From Pseudomonadales bacterium (GTDB lineage Bacteria > Pseudomonadota > Gammaproteobacteria > Pseudomonadales > Azotimanducaceae): a stretch of DNA of 64,000 nucleotides. Both the position numbers and the translations under genes were made by a program. Positions 33,765 through 41,860 of this stretch are shown here, one piece after another. Numbering within the stretch: the first letter of the stretch is position 1; each line of letters starts with the position of its first letter. The notes beneath the pieces were generated by a model. It worked only from the letters and a program-made list of their open reading frames with translations. It ran no database searches and was not told the origin of the DNA. The stretch spans positions 124,001 through 188,000 of the forward strand of contig JANQPF010000023.1 in the NCBI GenBank assembly GCA_028285415.1, read 5' to 3'.

Positions 33765-35086
33765 CAGCCCGCTTCTTTTTCGAACTTCAGGTTCAGTGCC
33801 AACGTGCCAAGCATGATGCCGGGCTGGTGCAGGAACGTATTCCCTTCGTCGTACTCGAAGCGCTTCACCCGGTCCAGCACCGCGTTCCACGCGACGAGCT
33901 GCTCCACGCGCGATAGCGTCGCTCCCGGACACACCCGCGCGCCCTGGGAGAAAGTCAGGTGGCGCGTACCCGCCTTGCGATCGAGCTTGAGGTCTTTCGC
34001 ATCATCCCACTCTTCCGGGTCGATGTTGGCCGCCGCCCAGCGCAGGTGCAGGAAAGAACCTTTCGGCACTTGAACCCCCTGGAACACTTCATCCCGGCTC
34101 GTAATGCGCGTCGACAATCCCTGAGTGGGTGAGCGCAGCCGCATACCCTCTTCCGTGAAAGGCCGCACCTTTTCACGATCCGCCTTGATCTCGTCCCAGA
34201 CGCCTTCACGCTCGATGAGGAGCTGGACCTGCTCGGCGAGCGCGTATTGGGTGGTTTCGAGCCCGCCGATGACCATGGCGTATACGATGCCGTTGATCTC
34301 GAGGTCCGTCAGCTTGCGCTCGAGCGGTGAGTACTCAACTTCCGTGAGGAAACTGATCATGTCCTCGGTGGGATTAGCACGCTTCTCGGCGATCAGCTTT
34401 GCCGTGTAGTCGCGAAACTCATCCAGCACCGCCATCTGCGAATCGATTTCTTCCTGTGGCAGAACGTTGCGATGACCGCTTCCGTAGACAAACGGCTTCA
34501 CACAGCCGTCGCCGTAGTACTTCAAGAGCTTCAAATCCTCGAGCGGCCAGCCCAGGATGTTGGCCATGACAATCTGCGGCAAGGGCTGGGCAAACTCCGC
34601 GACAAAGTCGACCGTACCGCGATCGATCCACTTGTCGATCAGATCGTGAGCCACCTGTCGCACCATGTCCTCGTTGCGCGGCGCGCCGGGTCCGACCCAG
34701 GGATCGGTGAGCTCCTGGCGGTGCGTGCGCCACATCTCTGGGTTCGGCCTCAGCGTCGTCATCGCCGCAATCATGGTGTTCACGTTGGGCATCTCGAAGG
34801 GGTCACCTTCCGCCTGGCAGAGCTGATCAACGAGAAGCGCGCCCGGCAACGGAAACCTGTCCTGATCGCGCACAACCGCGGCAATGTCCTCGTGCTTCGT
34901 GAGAACGAACGCATCGGTTCCTGGTTCGAACCCCTCGCCGGGGATACGGTGCACGGGCGCTTCGCTGTGCAGGATGTCGTACGCTTCGTACCAGTGTTCC
35001 GGTGCGCCCGCCGAAAAGAGATCCACGTCCTCCACGTGAACGGGACACTGCATGGCGCTCTGCTCGTGATCGGGTGTCTTACTCAC
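33764..35086 (-). CDS. Cytochrome P450
   Basis: A 440-aa P450. I-helix VIGGLETTQY, K-helix EEGMRL (ExxR), and haem loop FSQGARVCPGATLSR with Cys386. The FSQG form in place of FGxG is a mild variation. Start is a GTG at 35086 with GGGGAG 5 bases upstream; an ATG 15 bases earlier lacks a ribosome site. It is the first gene of the leftward operon. The candidate operator (35124-35147) lies 38 bases upstream of its start, so it should be directly controlled by that site. Confidence 0.92.
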   Translation of the reverse strand: MSKTPDHEQSAMQCPVHVEDVDLFSAGAPEHWYEAYDILHSEAPVHRIPGEGFEPGTDAFVLTKHEDIAAVVRDQDRFPLPGALLVDQLCQAEGDPFEMPNVNTMIAAMTTLRPNPEMWRTHRQELTDPWVGPGAPRNEDMVRQVAHDLIDKWIDRGTVDFVAEFAQPLPQIVMANILGWPLEDLKLLKYYGDGCVKPFVYGSGHRNVLPQEEIDSQMAVLDEFRDYTAKLIAEKRANPTEDMISFLTEVEYSPLERKLTDLEINGIVYAMVIGGLETTQYALAEQVQLLIEREGVWDEIKADREKVRPFTEEGMRLRSPTQGLSTRITSRDEVFQGVQVPKGSFLHLRWAAANIDPEEWDDAKDLKLDRKAGTRHLTFSQGARVCPGATLSRVEQLVAWNAVLDRVKRFEYDEGNTFLHQPGIMLGTLALNLKFEKEAG

Positions 35087-35123
35087 CTTGTCTCCCCTCA
35101 TCCATCGTCGTAGTATGGTACGG

Positions 35124-35147
35124 ATTTTTGTATTCAGGTACAAAAAT
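35124..35147. promoter_or_regulatory. Candidate TetR-type operator C (9-bp palindrome)
   Basis: Perfect arms ATTTTTGTA and TACAAAAAT flank a 6-base spacer TTCAGG. Its core TTGTATTCAGGTACAA (35128-35143) aligns with the sites at 52464 and 54036, fixed positions being TTGTA, GGT and CA. It lies in a 293-base divergent region between two operons, each containing P450 genes, 38 bases upstream of the left one. The rest of the region shows no gene. Confidence 0.65.
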
Positions 35148-35379
35148 TACCGCAGCAACGCGGCACAGCGGGCGGGGTTGTCGGCAACGACGAAGAACAA
35201 TGGGAAGACTGGGAAGGAAAAGAGGGGAGACGATCGCAGCCAGGGCTTTCTGAGCCTGACAGCTGACAACTCCATGGGGGGCGCTGGAACTTCACAGGTT
35301 AGTGCCGCTCTTTCCCCGACGGTCTGGAGTTTGCAGTTCACCTCGAGTAACTCTTAATTCATTAGAGGGTGGGCGGTAC

Positions 35380-36420
35380 ATGACCTATCGCGTGTTTCAG
35401 TGGGCCAGTGGCACGGTGGGCGGTCACGCCGCGCGGGTGGCACTCGAGCGGGACTCCCTGGAACTGGTGGGTCTGCACGTTTATTCAGATGACAAAGCCG
35501 GGCTCGACGTCGGCGAAATCCTCAACCTGCCGCCAACCGGCGTCGTCACGTCCAATGACAAGGCGCGCGTTCTCGAGGCTGATGCGGACGTGGTCATTCA
35601 CGTCCCACTGGCATCCATGGTTTATGGCGAAGATCCGGAACAGGACCTCAAGGACATCTGCGACATTCTCGCAGCGGGCAAGAATGTCATCACTGTCGTC
35701 GGCTACATGTACCCCAAGGTGTATGGCGCCGGCGTCATGGATGCGCTGGAGCGGGCCTGCGAACAGGGCGGCAGCACGTTCCATTCGACGGGTCTGAATC
35801 CCGGCTGGATGGGCGATCTCATCCCGCTGACGATGAGCGCACTTGCAGAACGCGTGGATCACGTCCACGTGCTCGAGATCAGTGATTTCGAGTACTACCC
35901 ATCACCCGAAATCATGTTCGAGTCAATGGGCTTCAACTCGACCCCGGAAGCGTTCGAACAACAGAACGCAAGGCGCAGCCCCTGGCTGAACGGGCTTTTC
36001 TCGGAAAGCGTGCAGATGGTGGCGGACGGCATTGGTCTCGACGTCACGGAACTCTCCATCAACATGCAGACGGCACTGGCGGACACCGATCTCGAAACTG
36101 CCTCCGGCACCGTCAAGGCAGGTACCGTCGCGGCCCAACATTGGAAGTGGTCGGGACTGAACGCGGCCGGCGAAGAAAAAGTTGTGCACGAAACCGTATG
36201 GCGAATCCACCACGACGCCGCCCCCGACTGGCCGCGGGGTAAACACTCGGTCAAGATTTCCGGCAGCCCGGCCATGAAGATCGAGTTCGAAGCCGACTAT
36301 GTCAGCGACGGGCTTCTGGCCACTGCCATGCACGCGATTAACGCAATCCCCCACGTGGTCGACGCGGAACCCGGCATCAAGACGTTCCTCGACCTTCCGT
36401 GGATATTCTCTCAACAGTGA
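35380..36420 (+). CDS. NAD(P)H-dependent dehydrogenase, DapB/diaminopentanoate dehydrogenase-like
   Basis: A 346-aa two-domain oxidoreductase. The N-terminus YRVFQWASGTVGGHAARV is a Rossmann coenzyme loop of dihydrodipicolinate-reductase-like proteins. Mid-protein motifs ADADVVIHVP and STGLNPGWMGDLIPL fit the 2,4-diaminopentanoate dehydrogenase-like C-terminal domain group. These proteins often occur in P450 and SDR catabolic clusters, where their substrate is not known. First gene of a seven-gene rightward operon; ATG chosen at 35380. The long upstream region carries operator C 233 bases away. Confidence 0.78.
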   Translation: MTYRVFQWASGTVGGHAARVALERDSLELVGLHVYSDDKAGLDVGEILNLPPTGVVTSNDKARVLEADADVVIHVPLASMVYGEDPEQDLKDICDILAAGKNVITVVGYMYPKVYGAGVMDALERACEQGGSTFHSTGLNPGWMGDLIPLTMSALAERVDHVHVLEISDFEYYPSPEIMFESMGFNSTPEAFEQQNARRSPWLNGLFSESVQMVADGIGLDVTELSINMQTALADTDLETASGTVKAGTVAAQHWKWSGLNAAGEEKVVHETVWRIHHDAAPDWPRGKHSVKISGSPAMKIEFEADYVSDGLLATAMHAINAIPHVVDAEPGIKTFLDLPWIFSQQ

Positions 36421-36429
36421 GGTAGCAAC

Positions 36430-37308
36430 ATGGTTGATCTGGCTGGCAGGAACGCCATCGTCACGGGGGCCGCGGTTGGTCTCGGTAACAGCTACGCCCA
36501 CGCACTGGCCCGGACCGGTGTCAACGTTGCCGTGTGTGACCTGCGCGATGAGATTCACGACGTAGCATCCGCGCTGCAGGCCCACGGCGTCAAAGCAGCT
36601 GCCTGGCAGGGTGACGTCGCCGATCCCGTCCACGTTCGCACCGTTGTCGACGGCGCGCGCGAGGCATTCGGCGGGATTGATATCCTGATCAACAACGCCG
36701 GCGTCTGGGGCGCAAGCGTTGCGGATGACAATCTGGACAAATCCCTCGCCGACTACGACCTCATTGTCGGCACCAATATGAAAGGTGAATACCTCTTCGG
36801 CCGCGCGGTCATTCCAATCATGATCGAGCAGGGTCGTGGCGGCGAGATTGTCAACATCGCCACGGACCACATGGTCACCTGCGGCACACCCTGGCACGTC
36901 TGCCCCGGGACGGACAAATGCCCGTGGGGCGACAGCCCCCGGCCAACCGGGGGTGGTGAAATCATGGATCTCTACGACGTCAGCAAGTGGGGCTTGAACG
37001 GTTTCCTGTACGGCTGGGCCAAAGCGCTCACCCCGCACAACATACGCGTCAACGCATTCTGCATGGGCGCCACGGACTCGCACATGCTGCGCTCGTTTCA
37101 CAACTTTGACCCCTCCCCCGAGGAAGAGGCTTCCTGGATGCGGGCTGAGGACAACGCTCAGGCGCTGATTGATCTGCTCGAGGAAGGTGCAACAGGGCGC
37201 AACGCGCAGAACATCAATTTCTGCGTCGGGCGACCGGTGAAGCTGGAACCTCCCCTCGAGCACGTCTATATCAAACCGGAGCAGGTCGAGATTGGAGGCG
37301 CATCATGA
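36430..37308 (+). CDS. SDR family oxidoreductase with a cysteine-containing insertion
   Basis: A 292-aa short-chain dehydrogenase: coenzyme motif VTGAAVGLG, INNAG, and catalytic YDVSK. Between the strand ending VNIATDH and the YxxxK helix it carries an extra loop containing HVCPGTDKCPWGD, absent from the next SDR. This loop may shape the substrate pocket or bind a metal. The C-terminal extension (PPLEHVYIKPEQVEIGG) is also longer than typical. It follows the DapB-like gene by 9 bases and overlaps the next SDR by 4. Confidence 0.88.
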   Translation: MVDLAGRNAIVTGAAVGLGNSYAHALARTGVNVAVCDLRDEIHDVASALQAHGVKAAAWQGDVADPVHVRTVVDGAREAFGGIDILINNAGVWGASVADDNLDKSLADYDLIVGTNMKGEYLFGRAVIPIMIEQGRGGEIVNIATDHMVTCGTPWHVCPGTDKCPWGDSPRPTGGGEIMDLYDVSKWGLNGFLYGWAKALTPHNIRVNAFCMGATDSHMLRSFHNFDPSPEEEASWMRAEDNAQALIDLLEEGATGRNAQNINFCVGRPVKLEPPLEHVYIKPEQVEIGGAS

Positions 37309-38063
37309 ACGTGACCGGCAAAGTTGCCATCGTTAGCGGTGCCGCCCAAGGCCTGGGCAAGGCGTTTGCAGAACGGCTGGCCGCAGAAGGCTGCAGAGTG
37401 CTGGCGTTCGACATCAACCCGGCCGTTCATGAGATTAGCGGCGTCGAGGCGATGACCGCTGATGTCAGCCAGCGCGGGGATGTCGAACGTGTCGTCGCGG
37501 CAGCCGCCGAGATCGGCACAATCGGCGTTCTGGTCAATAACGCGGGTGCCTGGAAACAGACCCCCGTGGACAGCCCGTGGGAGCAGGCGCTGGCGGACTG
37601 GGACGAGATCATGGATACCAATCTCAAAGGTGTCATGATGCTGTCGCGTGCTACCGTGCCGCACCTTCAGGCGGGCGGCGGCGGCGCCATCATCAACCTG
37701 TCGTCCTACTACGTGTTGCCGGCAAAGAGCGATGGCACAAATCCACCGGACACCGATCTCTATAACGCCTCCAAATGGGCGTTGAACGGCTTTACGGATG
37801 CATGGGCCAAATACCTCGCCAAGGACAACATCACCGTGAACGGTCTGGCCATGGGCGCGGTGGATACGCCCATGCTGCGGGGACTTTTTGCCGACGGCGA
37901 GCTGCCGGCGGCGCTCGGGGACGTCATGTCGGCCGCCGATATCGCCCAGCAGATGATGGACGTCATCGCCAGCGGCCGCAGCGGCGAGAACGTCGGCGCC
38001 TGGGTCGGCGAACTCGTCACCCTCAATGAACAGCCGGCTCTTCATCAAAGAATCACCGGATAA
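37305..38063 (+). CDS. SDR family oxidoreductase
   Basis: A 252-aa classical SDR: VSGAAQGLGKAFAERLA at the N-terminus, LVNNAG, INLSSYYV with the catalytic Ser, and YNASK. It is paralogous to the preceding SDR (shared WALNGF/WGLNGF after the catalytic Lys and similar MGAVDTPMLR/MGATDSHMLR) but lacks the cysteine-containing insertion. Tandem SDRs with overlapping ends (ATGA) point to successive alcohol/ketone steps in one pathway. A weak GGAGGCG ribosome site lies inside the previous gene. Confidence 0.9.
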   Translation: MNVTGKVAIVSGAAQGLGKAFAERLAAEGCRVLAFDINPAVHEISGVEAMTADVSQRGDVERVVAAAAEIGTIGVLVNNAGAWKQTPVDSPWEQALADWDEIMDTNLKGVMMLSRATVPHLQAGGGGAIINLSSYYVLPAKSDGTNPPDTDLYNASKWALNGFTDAWAKYLAKDNITVNGLAMGAVDTPMLRGLFADGELPAALGDVMSAADIAQQMMDVIASGRSGENVGAWVGELVTLNEQPALHQRITG

Positions 38064-38077
38064 AGGGGAGTAAAATC

Positions 38078-38851
38078 ATGGGTTTATACGAAAATTTTAG
38101 ACTCGATGGGCAAGTTGCCGTGGTGACCGGTGGTGGCCGCGGCATCGGCAGAGGCATTGCACTCGGCATGGCAGACTGCGGCGCTGACGTGGTTGTCATC
38201 GCCCGGCGCCAGGCAGACGTTGACGCCGTTGCCGGTGAGATCGAGGCGCGCGGCCGGCGGGGTCTCGGCATCTCCGCCGACGTGATGGATTGGGATGCCA
38301 TACCCGCAGCGCTCGATCGCGTGATTGACGAGTTCGGCCGGTTGGACATCATGGTCAATAACGCCGGCGGGAACCTCGATCGTAAGATGTACGATCTGCC
38401 CAACATCTCGATCGACAAATTCGACGAGCAGCTGCACCTCAACATGAAGACCAAATTCTGGGGTAGCCAGCAGGCAGCACAGCGCATGGAAGATGGCGGC
38501 AGCATCATCAACATCATTTCCATCGCCGCGCACAAACCGTCCCCAGGGTTTGGCGTCTACTCAGCGGCCAACATGGGCATGATCAGCATGACGCGCACGC
38601 TGGCGGTGGAGCTTGCGCCTCGCGGCATTACGGTCAACTGCCTGGCGCCCGGAATCATCGTCACCGACATGCTGGTCGAAACGATGAACATCGACGAGCA
38701 GCAGGCGCACGAGATGTTCGATGAGCAGATCCCGCTTGGGCGCACCGGCACGCCGGAAGACTGCGCCGCAGCCGCCGTGTTCTTTGCGGCACCCGCCTCG
38801 CGCTGGATTACCGGCCAGTTCATCGACGTGGCCGGCGGCCAGCCCAACTAG
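38078..38851 (+). CDS. SDR family protein with Lys-to-Asn change in the active site
   Basis: A 257-aa SDR similar to 3-oxoacyl-ACP reductases: VTGGGRGIGRGIAL, MVNNAGGN, IISIAAH, and C-terminal LGRTGTPEDCAAAAVFFAAPASRWITGQ. At the catalytic motif it reads YSAAN: the tyrosine is kept but the lysine that normally lowers its pKa is Asn. Activity may be lost or altered. A good ribosome site AAAGGGGAG precedes the ATG. It is the fourth gene of the operon and is followed 9 bases later by the ThuA-like gene. Confidence 0.88.
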   Translation: MGLYENFRLDGQVAVVTGGGRGIGRGIALGMADCGADVVVIARRQADVDAVAGEIEARGRRGLGISADVMDWDAIPAALDRVIDEFGRLDIMVNNAGGNLDRKMYDLPNISIDKFDEQLHLNMKTKFWGSQQAAQRMEDGGSIINIISIAAHKPSPGFGVYSAANMGMISMTRTLAVELAPRGITVNCLAPGIIVTDMLVETMNIDEQQAHEMFDEQIPLGRTGTPEDCAAAAVFFAAPASRWITGQFIDVAGGQPN

Positions 38852-38860
38852 GTCACGAAC

Positions 38861-39682
38861 ATGTCCATCAACGTATTGATCGTCAGCAAGGGTCACGACT
38901 ACGTCCATGACTCGTTTCTTGCCATGTTCGCAGCCATGGAAGGCATCACAACCACGCTGGTCGAGCAGCCGGCCGCGCAGGTTGTGCTGCAGCCTGAGAA
39001 CGCTGGCGCGTATGACGCGGTCCTGTTTTATGACATGTGCGGCATTCCCGGCGCAGGGCTGCTCCACGACGGCGCCAACGACACCGGCATTCCACCCGAG
39101 GCATACGTGGGCGCCATCGAAGGCTTGCTCGAGGCCGGCACCGGGCTCGTTCTGATCAACCACGCTACGGTCAGCTGGCCGCTGTGGCCTCTGTGGCGGG
39201 AAATCAGCGGCTCCTCATTCATGCTCACGGCAGGTGAACTCAACGGCAAAACCGTTCCCGGTTCCGGCTACCGCGGCGGCCATGGGCCGCTCGAGAACGC
39301 CACGATCCAGCTGCGACCGCAGGGTGATCACCCGGTGCTCGCCGGTCTGGAAAACGGTTTTGCAATCACCGACGAGCTGTATCTCAAGACGAGCGACTAC
39401 GAAGCCAATGTGACGCCGCTCCTGCGCGGCGAGTACAACTTCGTGATGGAAAACTTCACCCCGCCGCCGCTGGCACCGCCGGAAGAGCAGGCGAACTGGC
39501 AGCATCCGCCCGGCAGCGATCTCATCGTCTGGGCCAACGCCTGCCGGAATTCGCCAATCATCGTGTCCGACGTGGGCGACAGCCCGTTAGCGTATGATGA
39601 CGCCAACTACCGGCGGCTCATCGAAAATGCCCTGCGCTGGGTCGCTTCGGGCGAGGCACGGGACTGGGCCAAAGCCCGATAA
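38861..39682 (+). CDS. ThuA-like (glutamine amidotransferase-like fold) protein
   Basis: A 273-aa protein of the ThuA/class I amidotransferase-like group: VLIVSKGHDYVHDSF at the N-terminus, YDAVLFYDMCGIPG, GTGLVLINHATVSWP, and PGSGYRGGHGP. The classical Cys-His-Glu triad of amidotransferases is not evident. The HPVLAGLENGF-ITDELYLK segment is typical of ThuA, which acts on disaccharides in trehalose use. In this operon the role is presumably unrelated to trehalose. It may hydrolyse or rearrange an oxidised ring product; this is inference. Confidence 0.75.
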   Translation: MSINVLIVSKGHDYVHDSFLAMFAAMEGITTTLVEQPAAQVVLQPENAGAYDAVLFYDMCGIPGAGLLHDGANDTGIPPEAYVGAIEGLLEAGTGLVLINHATVSWPLWPLWREISGSSFMLTAGELNGKTVPGSGYRGGHGPLENATIQLRPQGDHPVLAGLENGFAITDELYLKTSDYEANVTPLLRGEYNFVMENFTPPPLAPPEEQANWQHPPGSDLIVWANACRNSPIIVSDVGDSPLAYDDANYRRLIENALRWVASGEARDWAKAR

Positions 39683-39721
39683 CAGGAACAACGAACCAAC
39701 ACATCAAGTGGGAGTAAACAA

Positions 39722-40129
39722 ATGATCAGCAGTGGACCTGTCGAAGATCGTCTGGCCATCCGAGAGCTGGTGGAGTCATACAACGACGCCGTCATGCGTT
39801 TCGACGGTGAAGCCTGGGCCGCCAACTGGACCGACGACGGTACCTGGGACACGGGTCAGGGCGAGCTGACCGGCAAGGACGTGTTCTATCCCGTCTGGCA
39901 GCAGGCCATGTCCGGCTTTTCGTTTGTCGGCTTCTTCGCTTCCGCGGGTCCGATCGTCGTGGACGGCGATACCGCCCACGGCACCTGGTATCAGCAGGAG
40001 TTTCTGCACCAGAAGGAAGGCGGCAAAATGAACATCACCGGCCAGTACGAAGACGACTACGTCAAAGTCGACGGGCGCTGGTATTTCAAGAAGCGCGTCT
40101 ACAAAATCCTCAATATGGAACAAAGCTGA
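39722..40129 (+). CDS. NTF2-like (SnoaL-type) protein
   Basis: A 135-aa alpha+beta barrel protein: RLAIRELVESYNDAVMRFDGEAWAANW at the N-terminus, a DDGTWDTGQGELTGKD strand region, and VKVDGRWYFKKRVYKIL at the end. The Asp and His positions could support dehydratase or isomerase chemistry like scytalone dehydratase. It lies between the ThuA-like gene and a P450. A GGGAGTAAACA ribosome region precedes the start. It is not closely similar to the NTF2-like proteins at 17463 and 53562. Confidence 0.82.
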   Translation: MISSGPVEDRLAIRELVESYNDAVMRFDGEAWAANWTDDGTWDTGQGELTGKDVFYPVWQQAMSGFSFVGFFASAGPIVVDGDTAHGTWYQQEFLHQKEGGKMNITGQYEDDYVKVDGRWYFKKRVYKILNMEQS

Positions 40130-40156
40130 CCCACGCTCGAGACTGACGGAGTAACC

Positions 40157-41416
40157 ATGTCTGACGTCGCCACCTGCCCGATTCACGAAATTGGCCCCAT
40201 GATGCCGGCCAACCTCGTCAGCCCCTGGCTGATGAACAAGCGCCTGCGGGACGAAGCCCCTGTCTTTCAGGATCCGATGAGCGGCATCTTTTTCATATCG
40301 CGTTACGAAGACGTGGTTGCAATGGCGCTGGACCACGAAACGTTCTCGAGCGTCATGCCAGGCGCGACCACCCGTGCGGTGAACTCCGAGGACGACGAGG
40401 TCATCGCGATCATGGAGCAGGGCTACCCCAACGTCGCTACCATGCTGACGCAGGATCCACCGCTGCAGCGCCGCTACCGCAAGTTCGTCGACAAGGCCTT
40501 TTCCCCGGCCAATCTGAAAAAGCTCGAGCCTTACATCGAGCAGGTCTCCAACGAGCTCATCGACCGGTTTGCGGACCGCGGCGAGTGTGAGTTCCTGAAC
40601 GACTTCGGCGTACCCCTGCCGCTGACAATCATCGCGTCGCAGATCGGCGTGCCGCTGGATGATCTGCCGAAGCTGAGGCGCTGGACTGAAGCGTTCATCG
40701 GCAATTTGAGCCAGCAGCTCGACCGCGACGGCATCATCGCAGCTGCCAAAGACATCCTCGAGTTCCAGCATTACTTCGTCGAGCGCATGGAAGAGCGTCG
40801 GGCTGAGCCAACGGAAGACATCCTTTCCATGGTCATCAACGCGAGTATCGATGGCAAACCCCTCGACAACGCCGAAGGTTTGTCGATGTTGTCGCAGATC
40901 CTGGTAGCGGGCAACGAAACCACCGCAGCGTCGCTCACCGAAGGCATCTGGCTCCTCATCAACAACCCGGACCAGTACGAGATTCTCAGACAAGACACGT
41001 CACCGGAACGCATCAGCGACTTCGTGGAAGAGGTGCTGCGTTACTCGAGCCCGTCCTCCAACATGTTCCGCCGCACCACACGTGACGTGACGCTGCACGG
41101 GGTTACCATTCCGGAAAACTCAATCTGCTTTGCGCGCTTCGCATCCGCCAACCAGGACGAGGCCCAGTTTGAGGACGCCGCGCGATTCGATATCACCCGT
41201 ACGAACCTGAAAGAGCACGTGGCTTTCGGCAAGGGCATCCACCACTGTCTGGGCGCCGCTCTTGCCCGTAGAGAGATGAACGGCGGCTTCAAAGTGATTT
41301 TCGAGCGCATGGAAAACTTCCGCTTGCAGGAAGGCGCCGCGGATCCGGAATTTTCACCCAACGCTTTGTTGCACGGGCTGACGGGGCTACCCCTGGCGTT
41401 CGATCTCATCCGCTGA
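40157..41416 (+). CDS. Cytochrome P450
   Basis: A 419-aa P450: I-helix LVAGNETTAA, K-helix EEVLRYSSP, haem loop FGKGIHHCLGAALARRE with Cys364. The N-terminal ATCPIHEIGPMMPANL has a leading Cys-Pro motif seen in several bacterial P450s. It is the last gene of the seven-gene operon. A 6-bp hairpin follows 20 bases after the stop, before the DUF6394 gene. Substrate unknown; operon context suggests a hydroxylation followed by SDR oxidations. Confidence 0.94.
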   Translation: MSDVATCPIHEIGPMMPANLVSPWLMNKRLRDEAPVFQDPMSGIFFISRYEDVVAMALDHETFSSVMPGATTRAVNSEDDEVIAIMEQGYPNVATMLTQDPPLQRRYRKFVDKAFSPANLKKLEPYIEQVSNELIDRFADRGECEFLNDFGVPLPLTIIASQIGVPLDDLPKLRRWTEAFIGNLSQQLDRDGIIAAAKDILEFQHYFVERMEERRAEPTEDILSMVINASIDGKPLDNAEGLSMLSQILVAGNETTAASLTEGIWLLINNPDQYEILRQDTSPERISDFVEEVLRYSSPSSNMFRRTTRDVTLHGVTIPENSICFARFASANQDEAQFEDAARFDITRTNLKEHVAFGKGIHHCLGAALARREMNGGFKVIFERMENFRLQEGAADPEFSPNALLHGLTGLPLAFDLIR

Positions 41417-41435
41417 CAGCCTATCCCGACCGGAT

Positions 41436-41454
41436 CGAGAGGAGTAAGCTCTCG
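41436..41454. repeat. Short hairpin after the P450 operon
   Basis: CGAGAG pairs with CTCTCG around a 7-base loop. It lies between the P450 stop and the DUF6394 gene. There is no U-tract, so a transcription terminator is doubtful. Confidence 0.3.
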
Positions 41455-41478
41455 TAGGTACCGGCTGGGGAGGGACTT

Positions 41479-41856
41479 GTGAATCTGGAGAAAGTCTTTT
41501 TCGGTTTCTTCATCGTTCTTGCGTTGACGCTGAACGTGGCCTTTGTTGTTGGAGAAACCTCGGACCCCGAGCATCACAGCATCTGGCTGCTCTTTGCCGC
41601 CGTTGTCGTGAACCTCGTTGCAACGGCGTTGAAGCTCGGTGACAGATCCCACGTCGGCGCGCTGCTGCTCGCAACCGCACTGGTAGCAGACCTGCAGCTC
41701 CTCGCTTCCGCCCTCATCTGGACTTTCGCGGATACTACGGCAGGGCTTGCACCGGGGACCCTGGCGACGATTGTCTCTCTCGCCACGGGCGCTCTGGTTG
41801 CAAACATCGTGTCGGTCACCCTGCTCGTCTGCGACGCGCTGATGTCGGGTCGGTAA
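41479..41856 (+). CDS. DUF6394-like membrane protein
   Basis: A 125-aa protein with about four hydrophobic helices. The N-terminus NLEKVFFGFFIVLALTLNVAF and the segment VVNLVATALKLGDRSHVGALL match my memory of DUF6394 proteins of gammaproteobacteria, which sit beside TrkA-type channel genes as here. Start is a GTG with GGGGAGGGA upstream. The channel gene follows after 4 bases, so the two probably form a unit; it may be an accessory subunit of that channel. The biochemical role is unknown. Confidence 0.75.
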   Translation: MNLEKVFFGFFIVLALTLNVAFVVGETSDPEHHSIWLLFAAVVVNLVATALKLGDRSHVGALLLATALVADLQLLASALIWTFADTTAGLAPGTLATIVSLATGALVANIVSVTLLVCDALMSGR

Positions 41857-41860
41857 GACC

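Noticed and set aside
35923-37263. 446-codon minus-strand frame crossing the DapB-like and SDR genes
   Set aside because: It crosses a gene boundary in antisense and has no motif; the plus-strand genes have clear coenzyme motifs and ribosome sites.
39776-40993. 405-codon minus-strand frame opposite the NTF2-like gene and a P450
   Set aside because: Antisense to a P450 with intact haem and ExxR motifs; no motif of its own.
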